64,000 bases of DNA, taken from positions 248,001 to 312,000 of the forward strand of contig NZ_JBJHDO010000004.1 in the NCBI RefSeq assembly GCF_050958605.1, read 5' to 3'. The translations under genes and the position numbers were made by a program. Shown here in pieces: positions 1-7,770 of this stretch (positions within the stretch are counted from its first letter, which is position 1; every line of letters begins with the position of its first letter). The notes beneath the pieces were generated by a model. That model was not told the origin of the DNA. It saw nothing but the letters and a program-made list of their open reading frames with translations, and did not search any database. The DNA comes from G016756615 sp050958605. Its GTDB lineage: Bacteria > Pseudomonadota > Alphaproteobacteria > Rhizobiales > Rhizobiaceae.

Positions 1-192
1 CGACCAGCCACCATTGTGTCCCTTCTCGGACTTCACGAAGCCGGCCTCTCGAAGTCCGGCCATGGTGCGGCGAACGACGACCGGGTTCGTGCCCAGGCAC
101 GTAGCGAGCGCCTCGGAGGTCATGGGGCCTTCATTGGCGGCCATGTGGAGGAGGGTGTGCAGGACCGAGGAAAGACGGCTGTCTCTTTTCAT
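1..192 (-). CDS. Rrf2-family transcriptional regulator (5' part only)
   Basis: The first 64 codons of a gene that runs off the left edge on the minus strand. The ATG at 192-190 opens MKRDSRLSSVLHTLLHM and continues into a winged helix: 'GPMTSEALATCLGTNPVVVR' is the helix-turn-helix and 'GFVKSEKGHNGGW' the start of the wing. This layout is typical of Rrf2 proteins. The C-terminal part, where some members carry Fe-S cysteines, is outside the window, so the sensed signal cannot be told. Confidence 0.8.
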   Translation of the reverse strand, partial: MKRDSRLSSVLHTLLHMAANEGPMTSEALATCLGTNPVVVRRTMAGLREAGFVKSEKGHNGGWS

Positions 193-209
193 GTAACTTC
201 GTTTATTAC
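193..209. promoter_or_regulatory. Possible Rrf2 autoregulatory dyad
   Basis: Immediately upstream of the Rrf2 start codon is a 17-bp dyad, GTAA-N9-TTAC. Rrf2 proteins often bind short dyads overlapping their own promoter, so autoregulation is plausible. Only the symmetry and position support this. Confidence 0.3.
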
Positions 210-326
210 AAAACCGGACAACGGACAAGTCCCAATGCTCACGCAACTAGACAGCCGAGCGCATGGGGTTTCAACTTGGATGAAGCAGATCGGGCCGCGT
301 GCCTGGCCTGGCGCGGCTCGCAAGCG

Positions 327-704
327 CTAAAGCTGGTTGCTCACTTCGACGAGATTACCGTCCGGATCCTTGAAGTAGATGGACAGGATCTTGCCCACCG
401 CCCCGGCCCGCTTGCCTGGCCCGTCGACGATCTCTATGCCCTGGCGCTTGAGGTGCTCGATGACCGCATCGAGCGGCGTGTCCGTAAGCAGGCAGAAATT
501 ACCGCTGCCCGGAACCGTCTCACGAGCGATGCTCGGCGATGCAACGGCATCCTGAAGACTGATCTTGTTAGCGCCGAAATGCAGCGACCATTTGCCGGGC
601 CGTTCCTCTCGCGGCTCCATATTCAGCACACGCTCGTAAAAACGGCGAGTGGCTGTGACGTCGGTGACACAAAGCACGATGTGGTCGAGCGCACGCATCT
701 TCAT
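327..704 (-). CDS. VOC-family (glyoxalase/bleomycin-resistance fold) protein
   Basis: A 125-residue single-domain VOC protein. The N-terminal 'LDHIVLCVTDVTATRRFYER' begins the first beta-alpha-beta-beta-beta module, and 'IYFKDPDGNLVEV' is the usual C-terminal strand containing the metal-ligand Glu. The length fits small dioxygenase or lyase-like members. It sits alone, with no substrate-suggesting partner. A second in-frame ATG two codons in (698) could be the real start. Substrate unknown. Confidence 0.8.
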   Translation of the reverse strand: MKMRALDHIVLCVTDVTATRRFYERVLNMEPREERPGKWSLHFGANKISLQDAVASPSIARETVPGSGNFCLLTDTPLDAVIEHLKRQGIEIVDGPGKRAGAVGKILSIYFKDPDGNLVEVSNQL

Positions 705-882
705 GCCGCAATTCTACGCTTCTCCGAAGCTGGTCGCGAGCTTAGCGCGAGGTTGGCATGCCTTTTTGAGTACTTGACCACGCGGGGAGGGAAGTTCTGC
801 TGCCCAGGCAATTGCCACCCGTTGACGGGCGGTATTGCCACTCTAGTTCCGACCGGGAGTTCCCAACCCGGAGGAGCAGTTC

Positions 883-1518
883 ATAGCCCCCGAACTTTGG
901 ATAGCATTTGTCGGAACGGTTGTCGTTCTGCAGATGCCCCCGGGACCAGACAGCGTGCTTGTGATGGCGCGTGGAATTGGGCAGGGGCGCGGAGTCGCGC
1001 TGTTCACCGTGTTGGGAATGACGGTCGGCGCGGGGTTGGTCCAACTTCCTTTGATCGCACTTGGCGTCTCCTCTCTCGTACGAGCTTCCCCGCTCGCATT
1101 CTCGATGCTCCAATGGACCGGAGCGGCCTATCTCGTTTGGCTGGGTCTAAAGCTGATCTTCAAGTCGCCAGATGTTCCGGCCCTGGCGAAAACAAACCCG
1201 GTCAAGCCGCTTGCGGCAGCGCGCGAAGGCATGATCGCCAATCTGCTCAATCCGTGGCCAATAACCTTCATGGTTGCGTTCCTGCCTCAGTTTGTTGATC
1301 CGAGTGGCAGCTCCGTCACGTTGCAAATGTTACTGCTCGGCGCAACTCAGAAAATGACGGGCGTTCTTGTGTTGGGAACCTATGCCTTGGCATCGGGCAG
1401 CATCGGTGCCTGGATGAAGACGCGCCCCCGCGTCCAGCTTTGGCAGCAGCGGGTGGCTGGTTGTTTCATTGTCTGCCTTGGCATCCAACTGGCCTTTGGC
1501 AATAGGATCAGCCGCTAA
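883..1518 (+). CDS. LysE/RhtB-family amino acid exporter with anomalous start codon
   Basis: An inner-membrane LysE-type efflux protein. The hallmark 'PPGPDSVLVMARG' follows the first membrane segment and 'NLLNPWP' lies mid-protein, as in the family. Homology-like sequence begins before the first in-frame ATG (934): codons from 883 read (ATA)APELWIAFVGTVVVLQM, which is the first transmembrane helix. A good Shine-Dalgarno GGAGGA (870-875) sits about 7 bases upstream of the ATA. Starting at 934 would remove helix 1. From 883 the protein has 211 residues, the usual family length. The gene may use ATA, have lost its ATG, or contain a sequencing error. Confidence 0.75.
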   Translation: MAPELWIAFVGTVVVLQMPPGPDSVLVMARGIGQGRGVALFTVLGMTVGAGLVQLPLIALGVSSLVRASPLAFSMLQWTGAAYLVWLGLKLIFKSPDVPALAKTNPVKPLAAAREGMIANLLNPWPITFMVAFLPQFVDPSGSSVTLQMLLLGATQKMTGVLVLGTYALASGSIGAWMKTRPRVQLWQQRVAGCFIVCLGIQLAFGNRISR

Positions 1519-1540
1519 CGAAACGCGCCGCATGTTTGGT

Positions 1541-1559
1541 AAAGTAGAAATTGGACAGG
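1541..1559. repeat. Possible ISNCY-like end remnant
   Basis: AAAGTAGAAATTGGACAGG shares AAAGTAGAAAT with the better-supported IS ends at 16883 and 17707. It lies in the 151-bp gap between the convergent LysE and MFS genes. The match is short, so this could be chance. Confidence 0.22.
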
Positions 1560-1669
1560 TGCTGGAAACAGGCACGGCCTTTCGAATTGTGAAATCTTCG
1601 ACAATCATACGGGCTCCATTTTGGTGGCACCCGGCATGACGTCGACGTGGCACGAGGCAAGTGCCGCGG

Positions 1670-3034
1670 TCAGACCCGCCGGCGCTCCGCCATCAGAAAC
1701 ACCGCCAGTGCACAGCACAGCAGGCCAAGGGACAATGGCAATCCCTGATGTCCGATCAGTTGCATCGCCAAGCCTGTCGCGGGCGAGCCCACGATGCCGC
1801 CGATCCCCCATGCGAACGCGAAAGCCGCGTTACCGGCAATCAAGGCTTGACCGGTGAAACGCTCGCCGAGTTGGATCAGCGACATGGTGTAGATCCCGAA
1901 CGAGACCCCGCCCCAGGCGAAAAGCAGTGGCCAGATGAGCCATGAGTTGAACGCCAACGGCAGCAGCAGGCAGCCGGCCAATGAGGCCAGGACACAGAAC
2001 AACATGGTCTGGGCCGAGCCAAGCCGTTCGGCCAAGCGCCCGAGCCAAATCTGCAACACGGCATCGCCCGCGATGAAACAGCCGATGAGCGAAGCGATGC
2101 GCCCTTCAGCGCTGTCGAACGCGGCTCCATAGACCGCGAACAAGGAAATCAGTGTCTGTTCGAAGGCGGCTGCGGCGAAAACCGCGAACATCAGCAGCGG
2201 CGCCAGTGCGAAGAAGCCGCCAACCGATACTGCCTTGCCTTCATGGGCCCTTTTCGGCAGGCGCGGCACGACCGCAAGCACGAACAGGGCGCAGAGAAGG
2301 AAGGCCACGATGCCTATCATGAAGGGCGCCCAACCTTGCGTGCCGACCAGGCCGAGCGACAGCGGGCCGATGGCGAAGCCACCCGAAACGATCGATGAAT
2401 AGAGACCCATGATGCGGCCCCGGCGCGATGGCGGCGTGATCGAGATCAGCCAGGTTTCGCAGATCACGTAAGGCGGCTTCGAGAAGAAGCCGAGCAGGAA
2501 CCGCAGCGGCATCCACGCCCAGACGTCCTGCGTCCAGGCAATAGCGGCGAGGGTAAGCGCGGTCAGGATCGAACATAGGATCGCAAGCCTGGCCCCACCC
2601 ACCCGCCGCGCCAGTGCCGGCGTGAACGCTGCGGATACAATGAAACCCAGCGGCGTCATCGCCGCCGACAAGCCGATCAGGCCCGGCGACGTCCCCTGCC
2701 GCTCCAGGATGAAGCTTAGCAGGGGATAGAGCACCCCTTGTGCCAAGGCGCCCATCGTGACGGTCGCAATGATGCCCGCCATTGCGGCCCATGGGATCCG
2801 ATCCTCTCGCGGTGATGTGGTGCTTTCTTGCCAGAAGGGCTTGGCGATCTCTGCCTCGACCTGCTGTCTCGTCAGGCCGATATCGTCGATCAAATGGGGA
2901 TTGGCCTTCGACATTTGCTCAAGGTCCCAGCGAAAGCGTATCCGTTCGTTCCAGGTCGCTACAACGCTTCGCAGGGTCGGACTGCAGCTCCGACGCGACA
3001 CTTCCGCCGGCTTGACGCGGGACGTATCGTTCAT
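1670..3034 (-). CDS. MFS transporter with N-terminal DUF1127 domain
   Basis: A 454-residue fusion. Residues about 23-68 (from 'VVATWNERIRFRWDLEQMSK' to 'EIAKPFWQ') match the short, charged DUF1127 (YjiS-like) module that is normally a free-standing small protein. The rest is a 12-helix major facilitator of the YcaD-like group, with 'SRRGRIMGLYSS' in the cytoplasmic loop and 'RFTGQALIAGNAAFAFAWG' near the end. The start is set at 3034 because GGAGG (overlapping the upstream ATG at 3046) is spaced five bases from it. It is divergent from the winged-helix regulator at 3161. A paralogue without DUF1127 lies at 49170. Substrate unknown. Confidence 0.8.
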   Translation of the reverse strand: MNDTSRVKPAEVSRRSCSPTLRSVVATWNERIRFRWDLEQMSKANPHLIDDIGLTRQQVEAEIAKPFWQESTTSPREDRIPWAAMAGIIATVTMGALAQGVLYPLLSFILERQGTSPGLIGLSAAMTPLGFIVSAAFTPALARRVGGARLAILCSILTALTLAAIAWTQDVWAWMPLRFLLGFFSKPPYVICETWLISITPPSRRGRIMGLYSSIVSGGFAIGPLSLGLVGTQGWAPFMIGIVAFLLCALFVLAVVPRLPKRAHEGKAVSVGGFFALAPLLMFAVFAAAAFEQTLISLFAVYGAAFDSAEGRIASLIGCFIAGDAVLQIWLGRLAERLGSAQTMLFCVLASLAGCLLLPLAFNSWLIWPLLFAWGGVSFGIYTMSLIQLGERFTGQALIAGNAAFAFAWGIGGIVGSPATGLAMQLIGHQGLPLSLGLLCCALAVFLMAERRRV

Positions 3035-3120
3035 CGCAGCCTCCATACGGGTTTGAGGGCTCTGGCCCTCGACCTGAAAGAGGATGACTACTGCAGGATG
3101 CGAACAGCGCCGTAATTAAG

Positions 3121-3150
3121 CTCTCCCAAATAGTTCCAAAAACTTCCAAA
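3121..3150. promoter_or_regulatory. Three 10-bp phased CCAAA repeats, candidate operator
   Basis: Three consecutive 10-mers, CTCTCCCAAA, TAGTTCCAAA and AACTTCCAAA, each end in CCAAA at exactly 10-bp spacing. They sit 10 bp upstream of the winged-helix regulator and in the divergent promoter of the DUF1127-MFS gene. OmpR/PhoB-type winged helices bind head-to-tail repeats at about this spacing, so control by the neighbouring regulator is a reasonable inference. Confidence 0.45.
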
Positions 3151-3160
3151 CGGGCTATAG

Positions 3161-4681
3161 ATGCGCCCCATGCAGGCATCGCGCTTTGCCTTTGGTCCGT
3201 TCGTGCTCGATCCGGGTGCGGGAACGCTCCTTCGGAACGATGTTCCCGTCGCCGTTAGCTACCGCGGGCTAAAGTTGCTTGCGGCGCTGGTCGGACGGCC
3301 CGGCGAAATCCTGGGCAAGGCCGAGTTGATGGACACGGCGTGGCCGGGCATGGCAGTCGAGGAAGGCAACCTCACCGTCCAGATCGCGCAACTGCGGAAG
3401 CTGCTCGGCCCCGCCGCCAACGGCGGTGAATGGATCATCACGGTTCCGCGCGTCGGCTACCGCTTCACCGGGGCCGTTGAACAAGCCGGTGGCGCAATGC
3501 GAGAACCTTTGCCGCCGCCCGACAAACCGTCGATAGCCATTCTGCCTTTCGTCAATGTCAGCAACGAGCCCGAGCAGGAATTCTTCGCGGATGGATTAAC
3601 CGAAGATCTGATCACCGATTTGTCCAGGCACTCCGGCCTATTCGTCATCGCGCGCAACTCGGCCTTTGCCTACAAGGGAAAGGCGATGGACGTGCGCGGG
3701 ATCGCCGAGGACCTTGGCGTGCGCTACCTGCTGGAGGGGAGCGCACGGCGCGCCGGCGGGCGGGTGCGCATCAACGCACAGCTCGTCGACGCGACAAGTG
3801 GCGATCATCTATGGGCGGAACGCTTCGATCGCAGCCTGGACGATATCTTTGCCGTCCAGGACGAAATCACAGGCAAGATCGTGGAAGCGTTGCTCGGGCG
3901 GCTGCGCGCCCAGCCGCCGCGGCGCAATCGGCCCAGAAATATCGAGGCCCACGATCTTTGTGTGCGGGCGCGCAAGCTCATGGATGATTCACCGCAGGCG
4001 GCGCGGGAAGCGCATCTGATGCTCACGCGCGCGGTTTCGCTCGATCCGCATTACGCCGAGGCTTATCGCTGGCTTGCCGTAAACCACTGGATGGGATGGA
4101 TACATAGCGGCGGGCCAGCCGAACCTATCCGTAGTGCGGCTTTGGAACTGGCGCGCAAGGCTGTAGCGATCGATCCCAACGACGCTGGCTGTCGCTGGAT
4201 CCTGGCGTACCTGCTTGCATACGAGCGTAGCTTCGCCGAGGCGGATGCGGAATTCGCCAAGGCGATCGAGCTCGATCCCAACGAGGCCGATACCTGGGCG
4301 GCGCTATCCGACATCGCGGTTCTTGCCGGGCGGGTCGAGGAAGGCCTCGAGCACATCCGCAAGGCATTCCGATTGAACCCGTTTCCGGCAAGTTGGTACT
4401 ACCTGACTCTCGGCCAGGCGCAATATGCAGCCGGTGACTACGAAGCCGCTGTCGAGACGCTGAGCAGAGAGGAGACCTATCGTACAAGCTCACGCCGTTT
4501 CCTGGCGGCAAGCCTTGCCCAGTTGCGCCGGCTCGACGAGGCGCGCGCGGAGGTCGAGCTGTTCCTCGTCGGCAACCCGAATTTCTCAATCCGTCATTGG
4601 GCCGCGACGGAGCCATTCCGCGACGATGCGACGCTCGAGCATTTCGTCGACGGCTATCGCAAGGCCGGTCTTCCGGATTGA
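3161..4681 (+). CDS. OmpR-type winged-helix regulator with TolB-like and TPR domains
   Basis: A 506-residue one-component regulator. An OmpR/PhoB-type winged helix covers residues about 5-105 ('FVLDPGAGTLLRNDVPVAVS' to 'TVPRVGYRFTG'). It is followed by a TolB-like N-terminal domain (residues about 118-250; 'ILPFVNVSNEPEQEFFADGL') and tetratricopeptide repeats (about 260-500). No receiver domain or membrane helix is visible, so the signal is probably a cytosolic partner or ligand bound by the TPR part. This architecture is common near rhizobial transporters and adenylate cyclases. It is divergent from the DUF1127-MFS gene, which suggests local control. An ATG at 3170 is an alternative start. 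Confidence 0.8.
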   Translation: MRPMQASRFAFGPFVLDPGAGTLLRNDVPVAVSYRGLKLLAALVGRPGEILGKAELMDTAWPGMAVEEGNLTVQIAQLRKLLGPAANGGEWIITVPRVGYRFTGAVEQAGGAMREPLPPPDKPSIAILPFVNVSNEPEQEFFADGLTEDLITDLSRHSGLFVIARNSAFAYKGKAMDVRGIAEDLGVRYLLEGSARRAGGRVRINAQLVDATSGDHLWAERFDRSLDDIFAVQDEITGKIVEALLGRLRAQPPRRNRPRNIEAHDLCVRARKLMDDSPQAAREAHLMLTRAVSLDPHYAEAYRWLAVNHWMGWIHSGGPAEPIRSAALELARKAVAIDPNDAGCRWILAYLLAYERSFAEADAEFAKAIELDPNEADTWAALSDIAVLAGRVEEGLEHIRKAFRLNPFPASWYYLTLGQAQYAAGDYEAAVETLSREETYRTSSRRFLAASLAQLRRLDEARAEVELFLVGNPNFSIRHWAATEPFRDDATLEHFVDGYRKAGLPD

Positions 4682-5017
4682 CGCGCCGGCGTGACCTCCC
4701 AAACGGCCAGTCACCTGCGTGTGACAAAACCTGGCGAGAACCTCACCGGGGTTTTGCACAGCGCCTGGGAAACACCGACCTCTTTGTGGCATGGAACGCC
4801 GCGCAGGTCCTCATGGTGGTTGCAGAACCCGGTCGGGACGATCCAGCCTGGTTCCCCTGGATTAGCTTTAACAACCTGATCACGACAGGCTGGGCAAGGG
4901 CAGGGCGCGCCCTTGCAGTCGCCGTGGACAACACGACGAACGGCTCGGTTGAGGCGGTTGCGGACATTGCCAGCCAACGTTTGGCGCCTAAAGCCGGGCA
5001 TTCGTTCCGATGGGGCC
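4682..5017. other. 336-bp stretch without a recognisable gene
   Basis: Frames are open on both strands here, but none gives a protein I recognise or a convincing start site. A perfect 8-bp stem (GCAAGGGC at 4894-4901 pairing with 4909-4916, 7-nt loop) is present without a T-run. It may be old coding debris between the convergent regulator and glutathione transferase genes. Confidence 0.5.
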
Positions 5018-5674
5018 TCATCGGCCGGTCGATGCTGCAGCGGTGAAAGCCGCCAATTGAGCATCGAAAGCACGCTTGAAGGCCGGCCGTGCTTCGCCGC
5101 GAGCGACATAGGCGGAGAGATTCGGATATTCCGCAAGTATCCCCGATCCGTTCAACCTCCGCAGCACCGCCACCATCAGAAGATCACCGGCGCTGAACGC
5201 ACCGTCGAGCCAGTCGGCATCGCCCAGGCGGCGGGAAAGTTCGCCCAGCCGGCCACGGATGCGATCTTCGACGACAGGCAGGCGCTGCTCGTACCAGGTC
5301 TCGCCGCGCTCCAGGAGCGTAGCGATTTCCCGATCAACGATCGGCGGCTCCAGCGTGCTAAGCGCAGCAAACATCCATGTGATGGCGCGCGCCCGGGCGT
5401 TCGCGTTGTCCGGCAGCAAGCCGCGATGCCGCTCCGCGATATGGAACACGATTGCTCCCGACTCGAATAGGGCGAGATCGCCTTCTTCATAGGTCGGAAT
5501 CTGCCCGAAAGGATGGAGCGCACGATGCGCGGGTTCCTTCATCGCGCTGAACGAAACAAGACGCACGTCGTAAGGTTGGCCCACTTCTTCAAGCGCCCAA
5601 CGGACACGCATGTCACGTGCCTGTCCCTTGCCGCGGTCGGGCGATCGTTCAAAGGCTGTGATGGTTGGGGTCAT
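5018..5674 (-). CDS. Glutathione S-transferase family protein
   Basis: A cytosolic GST-like protein of 218 residues. The thioredoxin-fold N-terminus holds 'RVRWALEEVGQPYDVRLV' and 'HPFGQIPTYEEGDLALFESG', where the cis-Pro and the ES glutathione-binding pair are visible. An all-alpha C-terminal domain follows ('DWLDGAFSAGDLLMVAVL'). I chose the ATG at 5674 (MTPTITAFERSP) because it places the first beta strand at the start; an ATG six codons upstream (5692) is possible. No partner gene indicates a specific substrate. Confidence 0.85.
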   Translation of the reverse strand: MTPTITAFERSPDRGKGQARDMRVRWALEEVGQPYDVRLVSFSAMKEPAHRALHPFGQIPTYEEGDLALFESGAIVFHIAERHRGLLPDNANARARAITWMFAALSTLEPPIVDREIATLLERGETWYEQRLPVVEDRIRGRLGELSRRLGDADWLDGAFSAGDLLMVAVLRRLNGSGILAEYPNLSAYVARGEARPAFKRAFDAQLAAFTAAASTGR

Positions 5675-5802
5675 TGGATGGCTCTGGATCATTGCCTGGC
5701 ACTGCCGAGAATGATGTACGAAGTGAAACGATCTTTCTCATGGTTGGCTACCCGGTTCTTACGTTTTGCATCCAGAGGACGAACAAGCGGCGCGGCTCCC
5801 CT

Positions 5803-6645
5803 TCAGGGCTTTATGAAAGAGAACTGATTTCGAACACTCTCCGCCAGGTACTTCAATCTTGGCGCAACCTCTTCCTCGATCTGGTTGCCGCTGAGCCGGA
5901 AGATCGGGACGCGGCAGTTCATCGCGAAGCATTCGCCGTTCTTGTCTCGCAGGAGAGGCACTCCTGCGGAATGCGTACCGGGAATCCAGGTTCCCCGCAC
6001 CACCGAAAAACCGCGGGTGCGACAGGATTCGACGCCCTCGGCAAAGGCATCACCATACTTCGCCCAGAGTTCGGGCGATGACACCCGCATTTCTTCGAGC
6101 TTCGCCGCGTACTCGGCCTCCGTCAGCTGCGCGCACAGCGCGTGGCCGATAGTGGCCGGCAGCAGCGGGCCGATCGTGCCCAGGTCTTGCGAAGTCCATA
6201 CGTTCTCGTTGACGCGCGACGTCTCGATGTAGACGAAGTTGGCGCGATCGATGACCCCGATGGAAACTGTGCCGCCCAGGTCCTGGGCCAGCTTCTGCAT
6301 TGACGGGCGGGCTATCTGCAGGATTTTTGCGTCCGCGAGAAGCGGGTTGACCAACATGAGCGCTCCCCAGCTCAGCCGAAATTTTGACCTGTCCTGCTTG
6401 AGGTATCCGAGCTTCACAAGGGTGTAGGTCAGCCGCGCAACAGTGGCCCTATTGATCCCGGTCTGCGCCGCGATTTCCATGTTGCTCATCGAGATGCGGT
6501 TCGGGCGAAAAGCCCTCAGGACCTCAAGCCCCTTGGCAAGCGTGGTAGCAAATCCTGTGTCGCGCCCGATCTCGCCCCCGACCTCGTCGTCCACCAATGC
6601 GCCTCCCGAACCTTCCGCAACGGAGCGTGTGTTGCGCCGCATCAT
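5803..6645 (-). CDS. IclR-family transcriptional regulator, probable controller of the 6.85-16.8 kb operon
   Basis: An N-terminal winged helix ('MSNMEIAAQTGINRATVARL') is followed by an IclR effector-binding domain ('GTVSIGVIDRANFVYIETSR', then 'GVPLLRDKNGECFAMNCRVP'). The gene is divergent from the amidohydrolase-ABC transporter operon with a shared promoter region, the usual arrangement for an IclR regulator of a catabolic operon. The start is uncertain: a TTG at 6702 extends the frame by 19 codons, and ATGs at 6645 and 6642 are both possible. From 6645 it has 280 residues, within family range. Confidence 0.85.
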   Translation of the reverse strand: MMRRNTRSVAEGSGGALVDDEVGGEIGRDTGFATTLAKGLEVLRAFRPNRISMSNMEIAAQTGINRATVARLTYTLVKLGYLKQDRSKFRLSWGALMLVNPLLADAKILQIARPSMQKLAQDLGGTVSIGVIDRANFVYIETSRVNENVWTSQDLGTIGPLLPATIGHALCAQLTEAEYAAKLEEMRVSSPELWAKYGDAFAEGVESCRTRGFSVVRGTWIPGTHSAGVPLLRDKNGECFAMNCRVPIFRLSGNQIEEEVAPRLKYLAESVRNQFSFIKP

Positions 6646-6700
6646 CCATACAAGTGCTGGCTTTTCAACCACATACGCCAGCATCAATGCCGTGTTGCAC

Positions 6701-6780
6701 AATATATTTGTATAGCAATGCCAGAAATGTCAACATAATGAACATATTTGATTGGCTTTGACAAACATATTGACACAACG
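6701..6780. promoter_or_regulatory. Divergent promoter region with nested repeats
   Basis: This AT-rich gap between the IclR gene and the catabolic operon contains TGTCAA (6729-6734) and TTGACA (6758-6763) as perfect inverted arms 23 bp apart. A second TTGACA lies at 6770-6775, and there are related 9-mers ATATATTTG, ACATATTTG and ACATATTGA at 6702, 6742 and 6765. The low GC against the surrounding DNA and the repeats suggest overlapping promoters and IclR operator sites. No transcription start can be assigned. Confidence 0.45.
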
Positions 6781-6851
6781 CTTTGAGTGCAGGAACCTAC
6801 ATCCATCCAGCTGGAGGCATTTCAGTGGTGGGAATATGGGAGGAAGGCCAA

Positions 6852-7754
6852 ATGACACGTGTGATCGATATGGAGATTGGGCTTCCACGCTCGGAGGCAA
6901 ACCCCGAGCTAGACCGGATCGCCCATGGCCGACCGGGCACGCCATTTGCGCAGCCGCTACCACGCCCCCAGGGCTATGGGTTCGACAATTACGCCCGGGT
7001 TTTTCGCGCAAGAGAGCGCGGTGATGCGGAGGCAGCGCCCGAGCCCGATGGCGGAATCAAGCAACTGGTAGAAGACATGGATCGCGCCAACATCCAGTGC
7101 GGTCTGCTCGTGGGCGCCGAGAACAGCGCAACCGGCAAGATCCACGCTCAGTATCCCGGGCGCTTCTTCACTTTCGTGACTTTCGATCCCACCGACGGAA
7201 TGCGTGCGGTGAGGGAGTTCGAGAGGCTCGTCAAGGACGAGGGCGCCAACGGCCTGCGTCTGTCGGCGCTCTATAATGGTGTCACAGCAAACGACCGCCG
7301 CTACTATCCGCTCTACGCCAAGGCTGCGGAGCTCGACGTTCCGGTACGTATCTACACGGCGATGAACTACGCCAACGATCGGCCCTATGATCTCGGACAC
7401 CCGCGCTATCTGGACGACGTTGCAGTCGATTTCCCCGAGCTGCGGATCGTGGCCGGTCTCGCCGGGTGGCCCTGGGTCAACGAGATGGTAGCGCTGCTGC
7501 GTCGGCATCCGAACCTCTACGTCGACACAGCAGCCCATCACCCGCGCTACTTCGCCCAACCCGGCTCAGGCTGGGAGCAGTTCATGCAGTTCGGCAACAC
7601 GCTGCTTCAGGACAAGGTCATGGTCGGCCTTTCTCGATACCTCTTCGGCGCGTCCTTCGAGTCTCTCATCGAGGACTACAAGAACCTGCCATTGAAGGAG
7701 AAGGTCATCGAGAAGTGGCTGTACGGAAACGCCGCCAACTTCCACCGCCTCTGA
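6852..7754 (+). CDS. Amidohydrolase-2 family protein lacking the metal ligands (putative pseudoenzyme)
   Basis: A 300-residue TIM-barrel-like protein resembling amidohydrolase-2/ACMSD-type enzymes: 'GRFFTFVTFDPTDGMRAVRE', 'GANGLRLSALYNG', 'ELRIVAGLAGWPWVNEMVAL' and 'LYGNAANFHRL'. The usual metal-binding positions appear replaced. The N-terminal HxH strand reads VIDMEIG, the conserved H-x-G motif reads GLAG, and the FGSDxP motif reads FGASFE. ATG 6852 is chosen because GGAGGAAGG sits just upstream; an upstream in-frame start at 6783 lacks a ribosome site. It is the first gene of the ABC transporter operon, so it may act on or bind the imported compound. Either it is metal-independent or a non-catalytic homologue. 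Confidence 0.7.
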   Translation: MTRVIDMEIGLPRSEANPELDRIAHGRPGTPFAQPLPRPQGYGFDNYARVFRARERGDAEAAPEPDGGIKQLVEDMDRANIQCGLLVGAENSATGKIHAQYPGRFFTFVTFDPTDGMRAVREFERLVKDEGANGLRLSALYNGVTANDRRYYPLYAKAAELDVPVRIYTAMNYANDRPYDLGHPRYLDDVAVDFPELRIVAGLAGWPWVNEMVALLRRHPNLYVDTAAHHPRYFAQPGSGWEQFMQFGNTLLQDKVMVGLSRYLFGASFESLIEDYKNLPLKEKVIEKWLYGNAANFHRL

Positions 7755-7770
7755 GCCCCGGGAGGCGAAG

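Noticed and set aside
4711..5136. Minus-strand frame with a Cys-rich middle (CPCPACRD)
   Set aside because: It overlaps the glutathione transferase 3' end, has no ribosome site and no recognisable family; kept only as a gene-free stretch.
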